Shown: piece by piece, positions 17,114 through 26,207 of the stretch
How positions within the stretch are numbered: position 1 is the stretch's first letter
Layout: each line of letters starts with the position of its first letter
DNA from: Campylobacterota bacterium
GTDB lineage: Bacteria; Campylobacterota; Campylobacteria; Campylobacterales; QNZT01
Length of the DNA stretch: 34,680 bases
Assembly: GCA_022600175.1 (NCBI GenBank)
Contig: JAHZKW010000025.1
Span: 1 to 34,680, forward strand
Direction of reading: 5' to 3'
The notes under the pieces: model-generated
Told to the model about the DNA's origin: nothing
Seen by the model: the letters and a program-made list of their open reading frames with translations, nothing else
The model's database searches: none
Made by a program: the position numbers and the translations under genes

Positions 17114-17838
17114 GTGTTAAACAGGTTAATCATCACTTTGGTTTTACCGAGATCCTACGTGATATCAATTTTGATTTAAAACAGGGTGAAGTTGTTTCGA
17201 TTGTAGGACCAAGTGGCGGGGGAAAAACAACACTTCTTCATCTTGTTGCAGGGCTTTTAGATTTAGAAGAGGGGAAGATAGAAAATAGTTTTAAAAGTAG
17301 TGCATTTGCTTTTCAAGAAGCACGGTTGTTACCATGGAAAAATGTGATAGACAATATCATGTTAGGTCTTTTGGCTAGAGGAGATGATCGTGAACTTGCA
17401 CAACAAGAGGCTGAAAAAATAGCGTTAAAGTTTGGCTTAGAAGAGCGAGACTTTACCAAGTTTCCTAAAGATTTGAGTGGTGGTATGAAACAGCGTGTTT
17501 CATTTGCTAGAGCATTGGTTTTAAAACCAGCACTGCTTTTTTTAGATGAACCTTTTTCTGCACTTGATATTGGACTTAAAAAAGAGTTACAGACCATTTT
17601 AATTGAGATGGTAGATCAAAAAGAGATCTCCATTCTTTTTATTACACATGATTTGATGGAGGCGATCAGGCTTAGTGATAGGGTACTGCTTTTGGCTGCT
17701 GATCCAGGGCGTATTGTGAAGTCATTTGATTATGACTTATCTCAAGCTGATCGTGATGATAGTTATGTCTATGCCAAAAGTGCATCATTGCTCAGTGATC
17801 CTGAGATCATTAATACTTTTGAATTGGAGTTAAAGTAA
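17101..17838 (+). CDS. ABC transporter ATP-binding protein (NitT/TauT type)
   Basis: Walker A GPSGGGKTT, signature LSGGMKQR, Walker B LLFLDEPFSALD; overlaps the permease gene. Confidence 0.93.
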   Translation: MERISVKQVNHHFGFTEILRDINFDLKQGEVVSIVGPSGGGKTTLLHLVAGLLDLEEGKIENSFKSSAFAFQEARLLPWKNVIDNIMLGLLARGDDRELAQQEAEKIALKFGLEERDFTKFPKDLSGGMKQRVSFARALVLKPALLFLDEPFSALDIGLKKELQTILIEMVDQKEISILFITHDLMEAIRLSDRVLLLAADPGRIVKSFDYDLSQADRDDSYVYAKSASLLSDPEIINTFELELK

Positions 17839-19073
17839 TGCAAGAAGAGAAGTTAAATGCTACCAATCATTATCTATATTATCCTGATGATAAAGGGGTT
17901 CCTCAATTTTTAGCGTATGGATTTCGTCCTATCTTTTTGCTCTTAGCCCCTTACATGATCATCTCTATGGTGTTATGGGGACTTGTTTGGAGTGGGACGG
18001 TCACTATCCCTTTTATGTCTGATACCTTAAATTGGCATATGTATGAGATGCTATTTGGTCTTGCCACTGCAGGGATTATGGCATTTTTATTTACAGGTTT
18101 GCCTGAGCTTTATCCTGGATGGGTACCGCTGATTGGGTGGAGATTGTTTGGGATTGTACTTTGGTGGTTAGCAGGTCGTGTGACATTTTGGATGATAGAT
18201 ATTGTCGGGGTTGAAGTGGTTGCTTTTACTAATATCTCACTACTAGTTTGGATCATCTGGTTTGCCAAAGATGTTGTGTTAGATCCACTACAGCGTCATG
18301 CCTCTATCGCTTATACTGTAGTTGTGATTTTGGGGATAGAGATCTGGTATTTTGCTGCACAGCTTGGATATGCTAAGAGTGCTTCTATCGATATCCTTAA
18401 AATTGCGGTAGGTGCATTTGTAGTATTGACACTACTTGCACTTAGACGTGTCAATATGGAAGCTGTGAATGAAACGATGGAAGATCAAAATATTGATGAT
18501 ATATTTATCTCTCCGCCACCTAGGTATAACTTAGCCATATTTACAGTTACCCTCTATACTGTTGCAGAGTTTTTTTATCCAGACAATAGTATCACTGGAT
18601 GGATTGCACTGGCAAGTGCAGCCGCACTGTTAGGAATACTTAATGATTATATATTAAAAGATGAATCTATACTTGATCAACCTTATGTTTGGTATCTTGG
18701 TGTGATTGTTATTATGTTGGCTGTGGGGTATGGTTTAATAGGGTGGGATATTTTAACTCCTGATTTTTATGGGATTAACCACTTTAGGCATTTTATCACC
18801 AGTGGAGGGATTGCAATGGCTTATTTGGTGGTGATGATTATTATCTCTTATATCCATACGGGAAGACATTTACAATATACCATCTGGACACATTTGATGG
18901 TAGGATCTATGACTCTTGCTTCAATTCTTCGTGGGGTGATTGCTTTTTTTGAAGGGTATGCTTCTCTTTTGCATATACTTTCTGCATTTTTTTGGGTTGT
19001 ACCATTTGTCATCTATATCGGTCTATTTTTTAACTACTTGGTCAGTGCACGTGCGGATGGTGTAAAGGGATAA
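17838..19073 (+). CDS. NnrS-family membrane protein
   Basis: FRPIFLLLAPYMIISMVLWG...WHMYEMLFGLATAGIMAFLFTGLPELYPG and multiple TM helices typical of NnrS; TAATG coupling to the ATPase gene. Confidence 0.82.
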   Translation: MQEEKLNATNHYLYYPDDKGVPQFLAYGFRPIFLLLAPYMIISMVLWGLVWSGTVTIPFMSDTLNWHMYEMLFGLATAGIMAFLFTGLPELYPGWVPLIGWRLFGIVLWWLAGRVTFWMIDIVGVEVVAFTNISLLVWIIWFAKDVVLDPLQRHASIAYTVVVILGIEIWYFAAQLGYAKSASIDILKIAVGAFVVLTLLALRRVNMEAVNETMEDQNIDDIFISPPPRYNLAIFTVTLYTVAEFFYPDNSITGWIALASAAALLGILNDYILKDESILDQPYVWYLGVIVIMLAVGYGLIGWDILTPDFYGINHFRHFITSGGIAMAYLVVMIIISYIHTGRHLQYTIWTHLMVGSMTLASILRGVIAFFEGYASLLHILSAFFWVVPFVIYIGLFFNYLVSARADGVKG

Positions 19074-19136
19074 ACGTATTTATTGTATGATGGAGTGATA
19101 TAATTATAGACTATGGATTAGGAGATAGGAGGTCAA

Positions 19137-19544
19137 ATGAAAGTTGACATTATACTCAATGGTACAATATCTGAGAAAGAGGTAGTCTCACTCTATAAAG
19201 CCAATGCATGGTCATCTGCTAATAATCCTCAAGCTTTATTGGCTGGACTTCGAAACTCACATACCTTAGTAGTTGCACGAGCAAAAGGAAAGTTAGTAGG
19301 GATTGCCAATGCTATATCAGATGGACATTTGGTGGTTTACTACCCACATATGCTAGTAGATCCTACGCATCAAGGTAGAGGGATAGGGAGAGAGATGATG
19401 AAAGCAATGCAAAGCGTTTATCATTCTTTTCATCAGCAGATGTTGACTGCGGATAGTCAGGCAGTAGCATTTTATGAGGCAGTAGGTTTTCAACGTGCTG
19501 GAGAGACATCTTCTATGTGGATTTATGATGGAGATGAGCATTAA
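19137..19544 (+). CDS. GNAT-family N-acetyltransferase
   Basis: Acetyl-CoA binding pattern PHMLVDPTHQGRGIGREMMKAM, then AVAFYEAVGFQRAGE. Confidence 0.88.
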   Translation: MKVDIILNGTISEKEVVSLYKANAWSSANNPQALLAGLRNSHTLVVARAKGKLVGIANAISDGHLVVYYPHMLVDPTHQGRGIGREMMKAMQSVYHSFHQQMLTADSQAVAFYEAVGFQRAGETSSMWIYDGDEH

Positions 19545-19553
19545 ATTAGCTGT

Positions 19554-20519
19554 ATGAAGATGAAAAAGTATATTGATGAAGCAAAGTTTTTAACAATTGG
19601 TGATGTTGATCAGTTTGTGTTGATTAGAGGTCAAGATATCAATAACCCATTACTTTTGATTTTACATGGTGGGACTACTGAAACGGCACATTTTGCAAAA
19701 TTTAATAGAGATTTAGAAAGTGAGTTTACAGTTGTTTATTGGGATCAACGTGGTGAAGGGAGATCAAAACATCAAGGTATTGATCTCTCCTCTTTAACAC
19801 TGCAAAGGTATCTTGAGGATATTCATATACTTACATGTTATTTAAAAGATAGATTTTGCCAACAAAAGATTTTTTTGTTAGCACACTCGATGGGAACGCT
19901 CTTTGGGATGAAAGTGATTGAAAAATATCCTAAAGATTATATTGCTTATATTGCGATCTCTCAAGTTGCTGATCCTATTAAGAGTGATAATTTCGGTTAT
20001 GATACACTACTTCAAACTGCAAAAGAGAGTAATCATCTTAAAGATGTTCAAAAAATAGATGCTCTCAAACGTATTACTGATAAAAATTTATCAACATTAG
20101 ACCTTATCAAGAGAACAAATGGTTTGATTGGTTTGAGTCTTAATTATGGAGGGCTTTATTATCAGAGTAGTTTTTTTAAACTTTTAAAGCTTGCACTTTT
20201 TCCTATTTTAACTTTCAAACCATATAGCTTCTATGATAAAGTAAAAGCACTTAAAAAAGATAGACAAAGAATAGCCCTTTATTATCAACATAATCTTATA
20301 GATACTATTTTTACAGTGGAAGTGCCTATATTTTTTATCCATGGGAGAGAGGATTTTATTATCAATTATGCACTTACCAAAGCGTATTATGAAAAGTTAG
20401 AGGCGCCTTATAAACGTTTTATAACGTTTGAGAAGTCTGCTCACTTTCCTCCATTTGAAGAGGTTGAAAGATTTAACAATATATTACTTGAGGTAAAACA
20501 GAGATATGTTGAGAGATAA
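19554..20519 (+). CDS. Alpha/beta-fold hydrolase (proline iminopeptidase-like)
   Basis: LILHGGTTETAHF oxyanion region, YWDQRGEGRSKH, nucleophile LAHSMGT, IHGREDFII, SAHFPPFEE. Confidence 0.85.
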   Translation: MKMKKYIDEAKFLTIGDVDQFVLIRGQDINNPLLLILHGGTTETAHFAKFNRDLESEFTVVYWDQRGEGRSKHQGIDLSSLTLQRYLEDIHILTCYLKDRFCQQKIFLLAHSMGTLFGMKVIEKYPKDYIAYIAISQVADPIKSDNFGYDTLLQTAKESNHLKDVQKIDALKRITDKNLSTLDLIKRTNGLIGLSLNYGGLYYQSSFFKLLKLALFPILTFKPYSFYDKVKALKKDRQRIALYYQHNLIDTIFTVEVPIFFIHGREDFIINYALTKAYYEKLEAPYKRFITFEKSAHFPPFEEVERFNNILLEVKQRYVER

Positions 20520-21225
20520 AAAAGCACTTTTACTTGATATGAACAGTACTTTCATGTTTGGTGAAGATAGGTTTAGTATAGATGAAGATTTTTCAATTTA
20601 TTATAAAGCACTTGGTGGCACATTGTCTGACAAAGAGATCAATGAAGTTATTCGTGTCATCTATGATTATTTAGGTGATTTATATCCAAAAGAGGTCTAT
20701 AGGGAAGACTTTCCTACATTAGAACAGGGTATTGAAAAATTTTTTAAAGATCGATTTACACAAGAGGAAGTAGAGAAGATTATAAAGACGTTTTCTTTTC
20801 ATGAGAGAGGACACATTCCACAAGCATATGTTGAAGCGTTATATACATTAAATCAATATTTTGTACTCTCTGTTGTTATCGATATTTGGGCACCTAAAGA
20901 GATGTGGATTGAAGAGTTTAAGTCATATGGGCTTGATCAACTTTTCATAGCATCATCATTCTCTTCAGAGTGTGGTATGGTGAAGCCATCACCTAAACCA
21001 TTTGAACAGGTTGTGAAGCAGCTAGGTTTACAAAGAGAAGCATGTGTGGTGATTGGTGATAGCATAAGAAGGGATCTTGGGGGTGCTACTCAAGCGGGTA
21101 TTGATTGTATTTTGGTTGGCGGACAAAAAGATAAAAAGGCGTTAGCATGTTTTGAAAGTTTGCTAACATTTAGAGATCAGGTTTTAAAAGAGTGTAAAAA
21201 AAGAGAAGGTTTAAAGTTCCCATGA
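20506..21225 (+). CDS. HAD-superfamily hydrolase (noncanonical motif I)
   Basis: LLLDMNSTFMFG motif I, motif III/IV region GMVKPSPKPFEQV...CVVIGDSIRRDLGGATQAGIDCILV. Confidence 0.82.
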   Translation: MLRDKKALLLDMNSTFMFGEDRFSIDEDFSIYYKALGGTLSDKEINEVIRVIYDYLGDLYPKEVYREDFPTLEQGIEKFFKDRFTQEEVEKIIKTFSFHERGHIPQAYVEALYTLNQYFVLSVVIDIWAPKEMWIEEFKSYGLDQLFIASSFSSECGMVKPSPKPFEQVVKQLGLQREACVVIGDSIRRDLGGATQAGIDCILVGGQKDKKALACFESLLTFRDQVLKECKKREGLKFP

Positions 21226-21245
21226 AAGGGGTATTGTTCTTTAGA

Positions 21246-21332
21246 TGGTACCGAGGGCCGGACTCGAACCGGCACGAGCGTAAGCTCATCAGATTTTGAA
21301 TCTGACGTGTCTACCAGTTTCACCACCCCGGC
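21246..21332 (-). tRNA. tRNA-Leu (anticodon CAA)
   Basis: Reverse strand GCCGGGGTGGTGAAACTGGTAGACACGTCAGATTCAAAATCTGATGAGCTTACGCTCGTGCCGGTTCGAGTCCGGCCCTCGGTACCA: anticodon loop TTCAAAA, long variable arm, encoded CCA. Confidence 0.95.
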
Positions 21333-21337
21333 AGTCA

Positions 21338-21367
21338 TTTAGAGTTTAATTTTCACCAAACTCTAAA
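21338..21367. terminator. Inverted repeat TTTAGAGTTT...AAACTCTAAA between HU gene and tRNA-Leu
   Basis: Perfect 10-bp stem downstream of the minus-strand HU gene. Confidence 0.5.
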
Positions 21368-21379
21368 TTATTATCATTA

Positions 21380-21658
21380 TTATGAATTAGCTACAGCTTC
21401 TTTAAGTTTTTTACCAACTTTAAATTTTACTGCTGTTGATGCAGGTACTTCTACAACTTTATCTGTACCTGGTACTCTTGCGCTTCTAGCAGCTCTTGGT
21501 GCTGTTGAAAAAGTTCCAAAACCGATAAAACTTACTGTTTTCTTAGCGACTAATGCGCCCTCAATTACTTCTAATGCTGCATCGATAGTTGCAGTTGTAT
21601 CTTTTTTAGATAGACCCGTTTTATCAGAAATTGCTTGAATTAATTCAGCTTTTTTCAT
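21380..21658 (-). CDS. hup: HU-family DNA-binding protein
   Basis: MKKAELIQAISDKTGLSKKDTTATIDAALEVIEGALVAKKTVSFIGFGTFSTAPRAARSARVPGT...; start trimmed from the ORF-track upstream start (21757). Confidence 0.95.
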   Translation of the reverse strand: MKKAELIQAISDKTGLSKKDTTATIDAALEVIEGALVAKKTVSFIGFGTFSTAPRAARSARVPGTDKVVEVPASTAVKFKVGKKLKEAVANS

Positions 21659-21799
21659 AAATTTAACCTTCCTTTTTTTGATTTCAGGGTACATACTACA
21701 ATTTTTTTTATTAAAAAAAGACAATCTGTTGTTAAAAAGGTGCATTTTTTTCGTCACGGGTCGATAATTCTCTTAGAAAAGTCAAAGCTGGAGTTTACA

Positions 21800-23722
21800 A
21801 TGAGAGTAACCAATCAATTTTTGTTTGACAATTTTAAAAATGACCATAATAGAGTGCTTAAAGAGATCAATAGACTCACTTCACAAGTAGGGAATGGTCA
21901 AAGAATTCAAAATAGTTATGAAGATAGTGCTGTATATACAGATATTCTTCGTTTAGAGTCCGAATCAAGTGAGCTTGAACAGATCAAAGAGAGATCAGTA
22001 CAAGGGAGATCATTTGCAGATGCAAGTGATAGTGCACTAAGTGAATTTAACCAGACCTTACGTGATTTTCAAACTAAGCTTATTGCAGCAAGTAATGACA
22101 CACTTAATCAAGATAACCTAGAGTCAATTGCAAATGAACTGGATGAGTTAAAAAAGCATATGATCTCTATATCAAATTCACAAATCAATGGGCAATATCT
22201 TTTTGCAGGCAGTGCTGTAGGTACAAAGCCCGTAGATGCCGATGGAAATTATCATGGTAATGGTGATGCAATGATGACGCTTGTAGGGCAAGGTGTCTCT
22301 GTACAACATAATGTTGATGGAGAGTCACTTTTTTTAGGTGAGGATTTAAGTACGCAAAAAAGAGTTGAAACCAATGTACGTTTAACAAATCAAATCTCTG
22401 ATGATGCACTAAATGAAAATAGTACAATTCAAGAGATGGTAGGTGATAATAGTGTCAATCCTGCAAATCCTAATACCTTCTTTTTTATCTCTGGTGTGCA
22501 AAGAGATGGTACTGCATTTAAAGATGTGGTAGAGATGCAACCTAATGCACAGATCAAAGACCTTTTAAATAATATTAGTACAAATTTTGGTGATGATGTA
22601 AAAGTTGAACTTACTGATAATGGTAATATTGCTGTTACTGATTTGAAAAGCGGATATAGTCAACTTTCATTGCAAATGGTAGGTGTACAAGGTATTGCTG
22701 ATCCTTTGGAGCGAAATTTAAATAGTGTCACAGGAGATAAGATTATACCCCTAACTAAAAGTGGGTTTGATAAAGTTAATTCTGCTATAGATGAGTCTTT
22801 GCAAATGGATCAATTTTATTTTGAGAAAAATGGTGGGATTTTAGAGGGAAATGTACCACTCATATCTGCTGGTGAGTTTGCTGATAATACAACAAAATTA
22901 TATGATGTTATGGGGATAGATCCCGCGTCTGCTCCAATGCCGACAAAACAGTTTAATATGGAGCTTACTGATATTCATGGTAATGCGCAAACACTCTCTT
23001 TGGATCTCTCAAATAACTCCAGTTTCACTATAGGGGCTACAACCTATAATGTAATGAGTGCTGATGGTAGTGTGACGAGTGAAGCAGATTTTACTGTAGG
23101 CCAATTAAACAATATTATTGCGATGGCTCTCTCAGATAAATTACCAAGTCCTAATTATAATGATGCCGTTAAAGATGCTAAAGCACTTGTAGATGTTTCT
23201 ATCAATGACAATGGAAATCTCAAGATTGTTGATAAATCAAATAATCTTAGCAATATTGAGTTTGCACTCTATGATAGTGCTGCCAATGATTTTTCAACTA
23301 CAAGTACACCTACACTATCATTTATGTCCAATAATGCAGTTACAACACAAAAGGCAGATATCAATTTTTTTGATGAAATTGATAATATTATAGAAGCTGT
23401 ACGAACTGGGGCAAAAACGTTGGATGCTGATGTAGGTGAAGCAAGAAGTATTGGTATTGACAATGCGATTGCTTCCTTGGAACAGATGAATACACACTTT
23501 AATAACGCACAAGCCAAAGTAGGTAGTAGATCAAAATCCTTAGAGTTAGCAGAGCAGAGAGCTGCCGCTTTAGAAGTGAATGTGATGCAAGTTAAAGCAC
23601 AAACGACAGAAGTAGATACTGCTGAGACTATTTTAAAACTAAATCAAATATCACTTAGCTATCAAGGTATGTTGCAGAGTATCTCTAAAGTTAATTCTTT
23701 GACACTTTTAAACTATATGTAA
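21800..23722 (+). CDS. flgL: Flagellar hook-associated protein FlgL (flagellin-like)
   Basis: MRVTNQFLFDNFKNDHNRVLKEINRLTSQVGNGQRIQNSYEDS N-terminus and flagellin-type C-terminal helix (LNQISLSYQGMLQSISKVNSLTLLNYM). Confidence 0.88.
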   Translation: MRVTNQFLFDNFKNDHNRVLKEINRLTSQVGNGQRIQNSYEDSAVYTDILRLESESSELEQIKERSVQGRSFADASDSALSEFNQTLRDFQTKLIAASNDTLNQDNLESIANELDELKKHMISISNSQINGQYLFAGSAVGTKPVDADGNYHGNGDAMMTLVGQGVSVQHNVDGESLFLGEDLSTQKRVETNVRLTNQISDDALNENSTIQEMVGDNSVNPANPNTFFFISGVQRDGTAFKDVVEMQPNAQIKDLLNNISTNFGDDVKVELTDNGNIAVTDLKSGYSQLSLQMVGVQGIADPLERNLNSVTGDKIIPLTKSGFDKVNSAIDESLQMDQFYFEKNGGILEGNVPLISAGEFADNTTKLYDVMGIDPASAPMPTKQFNMELTDIHGNAQTLSLDLSNNSSFTIGATTYNVMSADGSVTSEADFTVGQLNNIIAMALSDKLPSPNYNDAVKDAKALVDVSINDNGNLKIVDKSNNLSNIEFALYDSAANDFSTTSTPTLSFMSNNAVTTQKADINFFDEIDNIIEAVRTGAKTLDADVGEARSIGIDNAIASLEQMNTHFNNAQAKVGSRSKSLELAEQRAAALEVNVMQVKAQTTEVDTAETILKLNQISLSYQGMLQSISKVNSLTLLNYM

Positions 23723-23731
23723 AATAGGACT

Positions 23732-23755
23732 CTATTAAAAAGAAATAGTTTTTTT
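23732..23755 (+). terminator. Short hairpin followed by T-run after flgL
   Basis: CTATT aaaaaga AATAG TTTTTTT. Confidence 0.35.
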
Positions 23756-23819
23756 AGTATAATCTTTTAAAATTCATTCGTTTTAAGGAAAAACTATTTT
23801 AAGACTTTTCAAATATATT

Positions 23820-26096
23820 TTGACTATTTCTATTTTACTTTTTTTAGGTGTCTCAACAATTGCCCCTGATGCACCTATGGTTGGTTCTATCGGTGAGACT
23901 ATCGGGACTTATAATAAAGTCTATTTTGGATATCTCTCATTTATCTATCCTTTTGTACTTATTGGACTTCTCTTTTTACTATTTCAAAATAGACATATTG
24001 ATCTTGGGCGTTTAAATGTTATCTTACCTACATTTTTAATATTGATTTCCATATTAGTATTTCAATCTCATATTGTAGATGGTTACTATTATGGTGCCTT
24101 AGGTGGGTTTATTGTTAGCTTTTTAAAAGCCTATATCGGTGGAGCTGGTATTTGGATATTTATCCTCTCTACATTTATTTTAGGTTCGATTTTAATCAGC
24201 GATGCTCTTGAGCTAGAACTTCCAGAACAGTTTAGCTTTTCGGGATATTTTAGACAAATTAAAGCACGTATAGATGATTTTCTCTATAGAGACAATAGTG
24301 AAGATCTCTACCCTATAGCCTCAGAAGAGAGGGTCGTGAGTCAGACTAAGCCTACTAAACAGATCAAACAGTTACATAGTTATGAAGAAGCTCCTATTGA
24401 AACACAAACACATGAAGTATTAGCACTGCCAGACTCTATTGAGACATTACTGCATCATCAAGAGGAGTATAGTGTAGAGCATGAAGTTCAAAAAGTACCT
24501 GCAGATACTAAACTAGAAGCAATTAAACAAGAGTCTCAAACACTCATACATGAAGAAGAGCGTGTGGAACCTGCCCCTAAGAGTACAACCCAAAAAGCCA
24601 AAGTAGTTAAAGAGTTAGAAGAGAATAAAAAGCTTTTAAATGAGATCAAGCAGGGAAAAACAAAGAAACCTAAAAATTTTAAACTTCCCTATTTTGATTT
24701 TCTTAAATCCGCACCAAAGAAAAAGTCAAATATTAATGAAAATGAGATCGATGAGAAAATTGCCAATCTATTAGAGAAGTTGAAACAGTTTAAGATTGAA
24801 GGTGATGTGGTTCGTACGTATTCAGGTCCTGTTGTTACTACTTTTGAGTTTAGACCAGCTGCGCATATCAAGGTCTCTAAGATCTTAACACTACAAGATG
24901 ATCTTGCTATGGCATTGAAGGCTCAGACGATTCGTATTCAAGCACCAATTCCTGGAAAAGATGTGGTGGGAATTGAGATTCCTAATAAATCAATAGAGAC
25001 AATCTATCTTAAAGAGATACTGCAAACAGATCTTTTTCAAAAAGCATCTTCACCATTAACAATGGTTGTGGGTAAAGATATTGTAGGGAATCCATTTGTA
25101 ACAGATTTAACAAAGCTTCCTCATTTACTAATCGCAGGTACTACAGGGAGTGGTAAGAGTGTGGGAATCAATGCAATGTTGGTTTCATTGCTCTATCGGA
25201 ATTCTCCAGATGATCTAAAACTTCTCATGATCGATCCAAAAATGCTGGAATTTTCTATATATAATGATATCCCACATCTTTTAACACCTGTTATTACACA
25301 AGCAAAACAAGCCATTTTAGCGTTGGCAAATATGGTGGTTGAGATGGAGCGTCGTTATAAGATGATGAGCAAAACTAAAACCAAGAATATTGAAAACTAT
25401 AATGAAAAAGCAAAAAAAGAGGGCTTTGATACTTTTCCTTATATTATTATCATTATAGATGAGTTAGCAGACTTGATGATGACAAGTGGTAAAGATGTGG
25501 AGTTTTATATCGCACGTTTAGCACAGATGGCAAGGGCGAGTGGTATACATCTTATTGTTGCAACGCAAAGACCTTCAGTAGATGTTGTGACAGGCCTTAT
25601 TAAGGCGAACCTCCCAAGCCGTATCTCTTTTAGAGTAGGGCAGAAGATTGATTCTAAGGTTATCTTGGATTCAACAGGTGCAGATAGCCTGCTTGGACGC
25701 GGTGATATGCTCTTTACTCCTCCTGGAAGCTCTGGGCTTATTCGTCTGCATGCGCCATTTGTTACTGAAAAAGAGATAGAGACAATTGTTGAGTTTTTAA
25801 AAGTGCAACGTGAAGTGGTTTATGATCCATCCTTCTTGAGTGAACCCAGTGGAAGTACCGTGAGTGAGTCACCGGCACTTAGTATGAGTGATTCCAAAGG
25901 GGGAGATGGTGATTTTGATGAACTCTATGAAGAGGCAAAAGCAGTCGTATTAAATGATAAAAAAACATCAATCTCCTATCTACAGAGAAAGTTACAAATT
26001 GGGTATAATCGATCTGCTAGAATCATTGAACAGTTAGAGATGATGGGTGTGATTTCTGCACCTAATACAAAAGGTCAGAGGGAGATTTTGGAATAG
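23820..26096 (+). CDS. ftsK: DNA translocase FtsK/SpoIIIE
   Basis: N-terminal TM helices, Walker A AGTTGSGKSVGINAML, IIIIDELADLMM, C-terminal gamma winged-helix (KTSISYLQRKLQIGYNRSARIIEQLEMMGVI). TTG start, exact start uncertain. Confidence 0.92.
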   Translation: MTISILLFLGVSTIAPDAPMVGSIGETIGTYNKVYFGYLSFIYPFVLIGLLFLLFQNRHIDLGRLNVILPTFLILISILVFQSHIVDGYYYGALGGFIVSFLKAYIGGAGIWIFILSTFILGSILISDALELELPEQFSFSGYFRQIKARIDDFLYRDNSEDLYPIASEERVVSQTKPTKQIKQLHSYEEAPIETQTHEVLALPDSIETLLHHQEEYSVEHEVQKVPADTKLEAIKQESQTLIHEEERVEPAPKSTTQKAKVVKELEENKKLLNEIKQGKTKKPKNFKLPYFDFLKSAPKKKSNINENEIDEKIANLLEKLKQFKIEGDVVRTYSGPVVTTFEFRPAAHIKVSKILTLQDDLAMALKAQTIRIQAPIPGKDVVGIEIPNKSIETIYLKEILQTDLFQKASSPLTMVVGKDIVGNPFVTDLTKLPHLLIAGTTGSGKSVGINAMLVSLLYRNSPDDLKLLMIDPKMLEFSIYNDIPHLLTPVITQAKQAILALANMVVEMERRYKMMSKTKTKNIENYNEKAKKEGFDTFPYIIIIIDELADLMMTSGKDVEFYIARLAQMARASGIHLIVATQRPSVDVVTGLIKANLPSRISFRVGQKIDSKVILDSTGADSLLGRGDMLFTPPGSSGLIRLHAPFVTEKEIETIVEFLKVQREVVYDPSFLSEPSGSTVSESPALSMSDSKGGDGDFDELYEEAKAVVLNDKKTSISYLQRKLQIGYNRSARIIEQLEMMGVISAPNTKGQREILE

Positions 26097-26129
26097 TGTT
26101 ACAAAAAGTATCAATGTCTATTTTTTGGT

Positions 26130-26144
26130 GTTACTTTTAGTAAC
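26130..26144. promoter_or_regulatory. Palindrome GTTACTTTTAGTAAC upstream of acnB, candidate TCA-cycle operator
   Basis: Perfect 6-bp half-sites with 3-nt spacer; identical to 29819..29833 upstream of icd. Confidence 0.6.
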
Positions 26145-26207
26145 TTTTAAACATGATGAAATTTTCCAGATGTATAATTTACAGATAAATATTTTTAAGG
26201 AGAATTA

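Noticed and set aside
21658-21757. N-terminal extension of HU in the ORF track
   Set aside because: MKKAELIQAI is the standard HU start and has an RBS; the upstream extension is promoter sequence shared with flgL.
21740-21799. N-terminal extension of FlgL in the ORF track
   Set aside because: MRVTNQFLFDNF at 21800 matches the flagellin-type start; upstream residues are not conserved-looking.
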